Source: Candidatus Omnitrophota bacterium (GTDB taxonomy: Bacteria > Ratteibacteria > UBA8468 > MWAK01). Taken from it: a stretch of DNA of 10,825 nucleotides. Under the pieces are notes generated by a model. That model saw nothing but the letters and a program-made list of their open reading frames with translations. It was not told the origin of the DNA and searched no databases. The stretch lies in NCBI GenBank assembly GCA_018829455.1, contig JAHJUB010000131.1, forward strand, positions 1 through 10,825, given 5' to 3'. This document shows positions 5,983 through 10,825 of this stretch, piece by piece. Made by a program: the position numbers and the translations under genes. Position 1 is the first letter of the stretch. Each line of letters opens with the position of its first letter.

Positions 5983-7896
5983 CTAAGTATAGATTTTTTC
6001 TTTTTTAAAAGGTATGAACGGCCGGCCGCCTCCGACGAAAAACTTGCCGAAAAATTCGATGTATTGCAGGCGCGCCGAATGCACAAACCCGCTGAGAGTG
6101 TTAATGGCCAGATTAGATAGGTGCCCAAAAATAAAAATAGCCACCATCACGATACCTCCAATCAGGGGAATACCCAGCGCCTGGCGGCTCAGGGTATTGA
6201 TTACCATGGCGATTACGGAAGTGGAAAGCCCCAGAGCCAGGAGGCGGGAGTAAGATATTACTTCGGAAAAATACTTGGTGATATCGTAAAGGCTGTACAA
6301 ACCCGCAGCCAGGCGCGCCAGGATATTCTTAATCCGGCGCTGGCTAAAAAGAACGATTGAACCGGCGGCAAAAAAAGCCGCGTTTTTTGCCCAGGGCAGT
6401 TTCATAAATATCAGGGCCAGAGAAGGCAGGAGCAGAACCCAGGCCAAACTTACCAGAATAGCGTCGGCAAACTGTTTTTGTTTCAGTTCCTGAACCATCT
6501 TAATCAACAAACCGAATTCAATTTGCACAAAACCCAGGGCCAGAGCGATGATTAAAAAGATTAAGGGGTTTTTCAACGGGTCAAAAAGCATCAGTTGTTT
6601 AACCGGCACGCCAAAAAATCCCCCCACAAAACTGCCCAGCACAACGGTCGAAATTCCGCACAGGAGAATTAGGTTTAAAATCCTTTTTGCCGACCGGACA
6701 GATTTTAATCTACGCAGAAAGATGAGCGCGGCAATCACCATAATCAGCCCGTAGCCCGCATCCGTAAGGCAGAGGCCGAAAAAGATAAAGAAAAAAGGAG
6801 CCAGAAAAGGCGTGGGGTCAATTGAATACCGCGCCGGCAATCCATAAAGAGAGGTTATTACCTCAAAAGGCTCAATATACGGCTTATTTTTCAAATCTAC
6901 CGGCGCATCCTCGGAAGGCAGAGCTTCCCGGCTGAAGATCGCCAGAGCTGAAAATTCCTTCAGCCGGGTTTCCAAACCAGCCAACTCGCCGGCTCTAATC
7001 CAACCCTCCATCAGAAAGGCCTGGCCCGTTGAGCCTAACCGGGGGATAGCCAGCAGGCGGCTGCGCAGATTAAAGAAATAATCATATAAACCCATCAGTA
7101 AAATTCTCTGCGGAATCAAGGAGATGATTTCTTCGGTTACCGCATCTGATTCTAATTTCAAACGCTTATTTTTTTCTTGAAGCAAGATCAGACCCTGTTT
7201 GACCGTAAGGCGCATAGAATCTTCATTCTTGATTGATTCCGGCAAAATAAAGAAATGAAAATTATGCCGGCGCATTATCTGCTCAACTTCTTCCTTATGC
7301 TCCAGGAGGGAGATCATAATCAGATAGCGCTGCTGCTTTATCTGATTCACCAACTCCAAAAACAGCGGGAGGTTTTTGCTTTTAATCTCCGGGATGAATT
7401 GAACATAATCAGACTGATTAATAATACCTAAAAAGATATGCGTCTGCCGACTATCAGATAGGTCCGAAACGGTTAGATTAAGCCCGTTCCAGGGATGGAG
7501 AGATTCAAAATCAGCGGTTAACCTCTTCACCTGGTTTTCCAACTGCTTTATTTTTGCTTCCTTTTCTTTAATCTCAACTAAAATCGGCTGATAGCTACTT
7601 GAGTTAACGGCCGCCTCAATCTCTTCCGGATTAATGATCGGGCGTGCTTTAAGGAAGGATCCGATGAGCGAGGTTTTTGCGGCGCCATAAAGGCCAAGTT
7701 TGTCTATGGCTTCTTTTAAGGAACGCAGGCGATTGTCCAAATCCGCCAATTTCTCAGCCGGCGGCTGGTCCGGAAGCAGGGTTTCGTCCACCTTGGTAAC
7801 CTCTACCAATCCGGTGTCCTGCAGGCAAGCCAGAACTGCTTCCTGGTCGCTCTGATGTCCTAAAATCTGGATTTTCTTAATCGGAGCAATAGCCAT
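5983..7896 (-). CDS. atpI: V/A-type ATP synthase subunit I (a-subunit, ion channel)
   Basis: The stator membrane subunit that gives ions access to the K ring. The 637 residues divide into a cytoplasmic, coiled-coil-rich half (about 1-345) that holds the two peripheral stalks, and a membrane half (about 365-620) with some seven or eight helices. FFIFFGLCLTDAGYGL (369-384) is the family signature at the first membrane helices. The two arginines that act on the ring glutamate are in their conserved settings: R551 in EVISYSRLLALGL and R609 in HSARLQYIEFFGKFF. Length is typical (about 620-680). The ATG at 7894-7896 comes 7 nt after the atpH stop without a clear Shine-Dalgarno sequence. The gene is intact. 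This is not the small F-type AtpI. Confidence 0.96.
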   Translation of the reverse strand: MAIAPIKKIQILGHQSDQEAVLACLQDTGLVEVTKVDETLLPDQPPAEKLADLDNRLRSLKEAIDKLGLYGAAKTSLIGSFLKARPIINPEEIEAAVNSSSYQPILVEIKEKEAKIKQLENQVKRLTADFESLHPWNGLNLTVSDLSDSRQTHIFLGIINQSDYVQFIPEIKSKNLPLFLELVNQIKQQRYLIMISLLEHKEEVEQIMRRHNFHFFILPESIKNEDSMRLTVKQGLILLQEKNKRLKLESDAVTEEIISLIPQRILLMGLYDYFFNLRSRLLAIPRLGSTGQAFLMEGWIRAGELAGLETRLKEFSALAIFSREALPSEDAPVDLKNKPYIEPFEVITSLYGLPARYSIDPTPFLAPFFFIFFGLCLTDAGYGLIMVIAALIFLRRLKSVRSAKRILNLILLCGISTVVLGSFVGGFFGVPVKQLMLFDPLKNPLIFLIIALALGFVQIEFGLLIKMVQELKQKQFADAILVSLAWVLLLPSLALIFMKLPWAKNAAFFAAGSIVLFSQRRIKNILARLAAGLYSLYDITKYFSEVISYSRLLALGLSTSVIAMVINTLSRQALGIPLIGGIVMVAIFIFGHLSNLAINTLSGFVHSARLQYIEFFGKFFVGGGRPFIPFKKEKIYT

Positions 7897-7903
7897 TTTG
7901 ATT

Positions 7904-8236
7904 TCAGGACTTCGCTGCGCCTGGTTTATTTAATTCCGTAACAAGCCAATCAACTGCCGTGGATATATTCTTCGCGGCTAATTCCTCTAATTGCGCAATT
8001 TTTCCCCGGGCGTCCTTTTCAATATTAATTTTTTCTCTTTCGGCCTCATCAATAATATCCCGGGCAGACTGTTCGGCTTTTTCCCGAGCCTCTTGCGTCT
8101 TTTTCAAAATATATTCTGCGGCCTGATTTCCGGCCTGCTTCACAATCTCTTGTGCCTGCAGATTTGCCTGTTTGATTGTTTGTTCGGCCTGGCTTTCGGC
8201 CTGCTTAATCTCTTTTATTGCTTCTTGGGTTGACAT
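7904..8236 (-). CDS. atpH: V/A-type ATP synthase subunit H/G (peripheral stalk)
   Basis: First gene of the operon. The 110-residue, almost wholly helical, charged protein (AIKEIKQAESQAEQTIKQAN, later EAREKAEQSARDIIDEAEREK) matches the H (archaeal) or G (Thermus) subunit, which winds round E as the right-handed coiled-coil stator. Length is typical (about 105-115). I choose the ATG at 8234-8236. The frame stays open to an ATG at 8303-8305, but those 23 extra residues are encoded by the duplicated leader element, whose other copy lies outside any long ORF, and they do not resemble the family. No Shine-Dalgarno sequence is visible; the ATG sits in the loop of a 5-bp hairpin, which points to controlled initiation. 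Sequence alone is weak for such coiled coils; position in H-I-K-E-C-F-A-B-D order secures it. Confidence 0.9.
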   Translation of the reverse strand: MSTQEAIKEIKQAESQAEQTIKQANLQAQEIVKQAGNQAAEYILKKTQEAREKAEQSARDIIDEAEREKINIEKDARGKIAQLEELAAKNISTAVDWLVTELNKPGAAKS

Positions 8237-8302
8237 ACAACCGTAGTCCAGGAGACGCAAAATCTTATCTGTAACTCTACCTGGCGTCAACAGTCTCCCG
8301 GC
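8227..8302 (-). repeat. 76-bp leader repeat, gene-proximal copy
   Basis: Identical over all 76 bases to 8340-8415. On the transcribed strand it runs into atpH: its 3' end holds the atpH start codon. Possible pairings: GGTTG/CAACC (8238-8242 with 8228-8232) with the ATG in the 5-nt loop; GTTGAC/GTCAAC (8286-8291 with 8229-8234); CCAGG/CCTGG (8280-8284 with 8248-8252); and GGAGAC/GTCTCC (8293-8298 with 8251-8256). The first two exclude each other. This copy lacks the closing GCCGG/CCGGC pair that the distal copy has, because the sequence beyond is coding. Confidence 0.9.
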
Positions 8303-8349
8303 CATACGCCGAAGAATAGAAGTGGGTCAATTACTGGCCGGGTTGACAT
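8287..8349 (-). CDS. Possible 20-codon leader peptide (uORF)
   Basis: The ATG of the distal repeat copy, equivalent by duplication to the atpH ATG, opens a frame MSTRPVIDPLLFFGVWPGDC that stops inside the 5' part of the proximal copy. Ribosomes translating it would hold open the 5' half of the proximal fold. There is no Shine-Dalgarno sequence and no known family; it may simply be a by-product of the duplication. Confidence 0.2.
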   Translation of the reverse strand: MSTRPVIDPLLFFGVWPGDC

Positions 8350-8415
8350 ACAACCGTAGTCCAGGAGACGCAAAATCTTATCTGTAACTCTACCTGGCGT
8401 CAACAGTCTCCCGGC
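8340..8415 (-). repeat. 76-bp leader repeat, distal copy
   Basis: Exact duplicate of 8227-8302 at an offset of 113 bp, leaving 37 unique bases between the copies. It has the same internal pairings as the proximal copy. In addition GCCGG (8411-8415) can pair with CCGGC (8337-8341) to close the element into a compact structure, with GAGACT left as a bulge. It is transcribed first if the promoter proposed at 8434-8463 is right. Confidence 0.9.
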
Positions 8416-8433
8416 TATTATTTTAAAATTAAA

Positions 8434-8463
8434 ATTTTAGCATGAAAATAAAGAAAAGCGCAA
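8434..8463 (-). promoter_or_regulatory. Candidate sigma-70-like promoter of the ATPase operon
   Basis: On the minus strand TAAAAT (8434-8439, five of six to consensus) is preceded at 18 bp by TTGCGC (8458-8463, only three of six). Transcription would begin near 8427, about 12 bases before the distal leader copy, which is where a leader RNA should begin. The surrounding sequence is very AT-rich, so chance matches are easy. Confidence 0.4.
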
Positions 8464-8492
8464 ATACCTTGTTCCCTTCGCGCCCCCATAAT

Positions 8493-8522
8493 TTTACCAC
8501 ATCGCCGGTAATGTAATATAAT
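8493..8522 (+). promoter_or_regulatory. Promoter of the methyltransferase gene, leaderless
   Basis: A perfect TATAAT at 8517-8522 is preceded by a four-of-six -35 box, TTTACC (8493-8498, 18-bp spacer) or TTACCA (8494-8499, 17-bp spacer). Seven bases past the -10 box is 8529, the G of the GTG start codon, so the mRNA would begin at or beside the start codon. This explains the lack of a Shine-Dalgarno sequence. Confidence 0.55.
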
Positions 8523-8528
8523 ATATTT

Positions 8529-9347
8529 GTGGACAAATTGAATTTTAATGAAATAGATAACATGGATTGCTTGGAGGGAATGAGATATCTTCCCCCGGGT
8601 TCAATTGACCTAGTGATTACAGACCCTCCGTTTGCCATTGAATTCAAAGCAAAGAGGAGTAATTATAACCGAATGTCCTCAAGGGTATTGGAAGGATATA
8701 ATGAAATCAAGAAGGAAGAATACTATAATTTTACACTTAAATGGATGACCTTGGCTTATAAACTTCTTAAGGATACAGGAAGTATGTACGTCTTCTCCGG
8801 ATGGAACAACCTTAAGGATGTTTTGATGGCAATTGATAAAATCGGTTTTGTTGTGGTTAATCACATTATCTGGAAATACCAATTTGGCGTTGTAACAAAG
8901 AGAAGATTTGTAACTTCTCATTACCACTGTCTTTACGTTTGTAAAAATGATAAAAAAAGAAAATTCTTTCCTTACGCCCGTTACGACAAAGATTCCCTGA
9001 CTCAACACGGCGGCAGTCTGCATTATGAAGACAAGGAAGATGTTTGGAATATAAAAAGAGAGTATTGGAACGGAGATCAGAAAACGCCCACAAAACTTCC
9101 GGCCGAATTGATTAAAAAAATCCTGCTGTATTCAAGTGAAGAAAAAGATGTTATATTGGACCCGTTCTTGGGCTCCGGCCAGGTGGCGGTAGTCAGCAAA
9201 TCGCTAAACAGAAAATATATCGGTTTTGAAATTGTTAAAGAATATTATGAATTTGCGAAAGAACGGTTGGAAAAAAATATTTATCGAATCAAAGAAGAAC
9301 CGGGGATAAGGAAACAATTTGTGTTATTTGACAAAAAATACAAATGA
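8529..9347 (+). CDS. Beta-class DNA methyltransferase of a type II R-M system, probably N6-adenine
   Basis: Transfers a methyl group from S-adenosylmethionine to a base in a specific DNA site, protecting host DNA from the partner nuclease. The 272 residues show the beta-class order: catalytic motif IV DPPF (32-35, after SIDLVIT) first; a central target-recognition part with WKYQFGVVTKRRFVTSHYHCLYV (115-137); then TPTKLPAELIKKIL (186-199), the AdoMet loop DPFLGSGQVA (211-220) and IGFEIVKEYYEFAKERL (231-247). DPPF favours adenine N6; cytosine N4 is less likely. The start is GTG 8529: it supplies the usual LNFNEIDNMDCLEGM lead-in, and the frame is closed just upstream. Its stop overlaps the next ORF by ATGA. 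It is visibly AT-rich (28% and 37% G+C in two sampled 60-base lines), unlike its neighbours, suggesting transfer. The target site is unknown. Confidence 0.93.
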   Translation: MDKLNFNEIDNMDCLEGMRYLPPGSIDLVITDPPFAIEFKAKRSNYNRMSSRVLEGYNEIKKEEYYNFTLKWMTLAYKLLKDTGSMYVFSGWNNLKDVLMAIDKIGFVVVNHIIWKYQFGVVTKRRFVTSHYHCLYVCKNDKKRKFFPYARYDKDSLTQHGGSLHYEDKEDVWNIKREYWNGDQKTPTKLPAELIKKILLYSSEEKDVILDPFLGSGQVAVVSKSLNRKYIGFEIVKEYYEFAKERLEKNIYRIKEEPGIRKQFVLFDKKYK

Positions 9348-9997
9348 TGAATTCTTTAATAGTTTCGCGACAGATTGGAAGGGCTTTGAAAACTCTTCCT
9401 AAAATCTGGGATGGAAGGAAATCCGTCTTGGAAATGAAAGACGCCGGGTTCCCGCACTGGAAACAGATGGAATGGATTGGTTTTTATTTTCAATTTTTAT
9501 GTGAAACCCACTTACCAAAAATCGTGAAAATACCCGGTCCCAGATACGACAAAGTTCAATTTGACGGTTTAAAGAATATACCTTGGGATTTCAAGGCGCA
9601 CGCAATAAACACGAGCAACCATCAGGTTATTGTAAATGATAGTAAAGCGATTGCAAACGGAATCCGTGATTATGGAGCAATAGGTTTGATTCTCGCGCTT
9701 GGGGAAGTTTTATACAACGACGAGGACAGAACGTTCCAAAAGTGGCACGGAAGATTAAAAGGCGGCAAGTCCAAATACGAAAAGGAGAGAATCCGGCGGG
9801 GCGCTTGGTCCCGATTAAGAAAAGTTTCTTTCGACCTGCAACAAATTTCCTTCATTAAAATAGACGATTCAACCTTGGTAAAATGCGGTTCGTTTCAAAG
9901 AGACTTTAGAAACGCAGACGGGAGACCGAGGAGAGAAAAGGTGTTGTTGGACCTTGAAAAAATTGACGAAGAGTTGGTCTATTTTGTAAAGTTTTAA
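9344..9997 (+). CDS. Putative type II restriction endonuclease (PD-(D/E)XK-like)
   Basis: I do not recognise the family by sequence. It is a 217-residue soluble protein with no signal peptide or membrane segment, translationally coupled to the methyltransferase (ATG 9344-9346 overlaps its stop, and a second ATG follows at once). A possible PD-(D/E)XK site is seen: E43 in an early helix, D69 or D74 in GPRYDKVQFDG, then D82-F83-K84 in IPWDFKAH, the spacing expected for metal-dependent nucleases. A basic stretch (about 135-160, KWHGRLKGGKSKYEKERIRRG) could contact DNA. Coupling to a methyltransferase and similar length to type II enzymes make it the partner nuclease that cuts the unmethylated site. 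The AT-rich base use matches the methyltransferase. The role is inferred mainly from context. Confidence 0.75.
   Translation: MMNSLIVSRQIGRALKTLPKIWDGRKSVLEMKDAGFPHWKQMEWIGFYFQFLCETHLPKIVKIPGPRYDKVQFDGLKNIPWDFKAHAINTSNHQVIVNDSKAIANGIRDYGAIGLILALGEVLYNDEDRTFQKWHGRLKGGKSKYEKERIRRGAWSRLRKVSFDLQQISFIKIDDSTLVKCGSFQRDFRNADGRPRREKVLLDLEKIDEELVYFVKF
9963..9992 (+). promoter_or_regulatory. Possible gatB promoter inside the end of the endonuclease gene
   Basis: TTGACG (9963-9968, five of six to consensus) lies 18 bp before TAAAGT (9987-9992, four of six). The predicted start near 9999 would leave a leader of only about six bases before the gatB ATG. gatB has no Shine-Dalgarno sequence, which fits a near-leaderless transcript, but readthrough from the R-M genes is the alternative. 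Confidence 0.35.
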
Positions 9998-10004
9998 ACA
10001 ACTT

Positions 10005-10825
10005 ATGAGCTATGAGATAGTCATCGGGCTGGAGGTGCACACCGAAATGCTGACCGCTTCCAAAATGTTCTGCGGTTGCGCCAACCGCTTCGGCGGGAGC
10101 CCCAACAGCCAGACCTGCCCGGTCTGCCTGGGCTTTCCGGGGACCCTGCCGGTAATCAACGAAAAAGCGGTGGAACTGGCGTTAAAGACCGCCCTTGCCC
10201 TGAACTGCAGCGTCAACAAGGATAACATCTTCGCCCGGAAGAACTACTTCTATCCGGACATGCCCAAGAACTACCAGATATCCCAGTTTGAGGAACCGTT
10301 AGCGGTGGACGGCTGGTTGATGGATACCATCAGCAACAAAAAAATCCATATCCGCCGCGTCCATATGGAAGAGGATGTGGGTAAACTCATCCACGCGGAC
10401 GGTAAAGACTACAGCCTAATTGACTTCAACCGGGCCGGGATTCCCCTGCTGGAAATCGTCACCCAGCCGGATATTGAGCAACCGGCTGCCGCTTACATCT
10501 TTTTAACCAACCTGAAAGCCATTCTTCAGTATCTGGAAATAAGCGACTGTAATATGGAGGAGGGTTCTTTAAGGTGCGACGCCAATATCTCTTTGAAACC
10601 GGTCGGTCAAAAAGAACTGGGTACCAAGGTTGAAGTCAAAAACATGAATTCTTTCCGGTCGGTCCAACGGGCGCTGGAGTATGAAGTGAAAAGACAAGCC
10701 TTCCTGCTTGACAGCCCGGACAAAGATAATCTTGTTCAGGAAACCCGGCTCTGGGATGAGGCCTCCGGCAAAACCTTTCCGATGCGTTCCAAAGAAGAAG
10801 CGCAGGATTATCGGTACCTTCCGGA
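10005..10825 (+). CDS. gatB: Asp-tRNA(Asn)/Glu-tRNA(Gln) amidotransferase subunit B, N-terminal part (partial)
   Basis: GatB binds the misacylated tRNA and phosphorylates its Glu or Asp side chain, so that ammonia from GatA can form Gln-tRNA(Gln) or Asn-tRNA(Asn) in the cytoplasm. The frame is open for 273 codons to the right edge, more than half of the usual 470-490 residues. It begins MSYEIVIGLEVHTEM, then a four-cysteine zinc knuckle (C23, C25, C38, C41 in FCGCANRFG and CPVCLGFPG). KNYFYPDMPKNYQISQFE, DFNRAGIPLLEIVTQPD, EEGSLRCDANIS and TKVEVKNMNSF are the conserved cradle-domain blocks. The start 10005-10007 is the only plausible one and lies 7 bases after the endonuclease stop, without a Shine-Dalgarno sequence. 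G+C is high (72% in one sampled line), unlike the preceding cassette. gatA and gatC are not in this window. Confidence 0.97.
   Translation, partial: MSYEIVIGLEVHTEMLTASKMFCGCANRFGGSPNSQTCPVCLGFPGTLPVINEKAVELALKTALALNCSVNKDNIFARKNYFYPDMPKNYQISQFEEPLAVDGWLMDTISNKKIHIRRVHMEEDVGKLIHADGKDYSLIDFNRAGIPLLEIVTQPDIEQPAAAYIFLTNLKAILQYLEISDCNMEEGSLRCDANISLKPVGQKELGTKVEVKNMNSFRSVQRALEYEVKRQAFLLDSPDKDNLVQETRLWDEASGKTFPMRSKEEAQDYRYLP

Larger units (their letters stand above)
8227..8415 (-). promoter_or_regulatory. Candidate tandem structured leader (possible riboswitch) of the ATPase operon
   Basis: The two copies lie between the likely promoter and the first gene and can adopt competing folds. One set opens the region around the atpH ATG; the other puts the ATG in a hairpin loop. 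A 7-bp perfect inverted repeat, CCCGGCC (8336-8342) with GGCCGGG (8297-8303), joins the copies and competes with both. This layout resembles a tandem riboswitch with translational output. Because the operon encodes a Na+-type ATPase, the Na+-I (DUF1646) riboswitch class is the first family to compare. I could not make that comparison, and the pairings were found by eye. A plain recent duplication without function remains possible. Confidence 0.45.

Noticed and set aside
8237..8305. A 23-residue N-terminal extension of subunit H from ATG 8303-8305
   Set aside because: It is encoded by the duplicated leader element, is unlike H/G family N-termini and would make the protein longer than usual; the ATG at 8234-8236 gives the expected length.
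8227..8415. CRISPR array
   Set aside because: There are only two copies of a 76-bp unit with one 37-bp spacer and no further repeats or cas genes.
8429..8647. A 72-codon minus-strand frame across the methyltransferase start
   Set aside because: It is antisense to the methyltransferase and covers the proposed promoter region of both units; no coding evidence.

Overview
The window is bacterial chromosomal DNA dominated by a complete nine-gene V/A-type (rotary) ATPase operon on the minus strand, read right to left from about 8430 to 306 in the order H-I-K-E-C-F-A-B-D. This is the archaeal/Thermus-style order, not the chlamydial one. The membrane-ring subunit K carries every residue that coordinates Na+ in the Enterococcus hirae K ring, so the enzyme is predicted to be Na+-coupled. 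UvrD-type and GatB-type neighbours make the host a bacterium. The palindromic intergenic repeats resemble ones I associate with Omnitrophota and other PVC-related genomes. That placement is recollection, not a computed match, and is tentative.

Layout: 1-189 (-) is the N-terminus of a UvrD/PcrA helicase running off the left edge. 190-305 is a cluster of palindromes. 306-8236 (-) is the ATPase operon, tightly packed with overlapping or abutting genes. The exception is a 43-nt gap before K that holds a hairpin and a strong Shine-Dalgarno site. 8227-8415 is the operon leader, made of two identical 76-bp copies 113 bp apart. Each copy can fold, and each carries an ATG in the loop of a small hairpin. 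8416-8528 holds divergent promoters. 8529-9997 (+) is an AT-richer two-gene type II restriction-modification cassette: a beta-class DNA methyltransferase and a putative PD-(D/E)XK endonuclease overlapping by ATGA. 10005-10825 (+) is the N-terminal part of gatB, running off the right edge.

How the genes work together: A3B3 with D, F and C forms the catalytic head and rotor shaft, E and H form the peripheral stalks, and I and K form the ion channel and ring. The duplicated leader covers the start of the first cistron (H), so it is placed to control the whole operon. The most interesting hypothesis here is that the tandem leader is a translational, possibly Na+-responsive, switch for a Na+-ATPase. 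Folds were paired by eye only. The restriction-modification cassette looks acquired, and it abuts gatB with a 7-nt gap.
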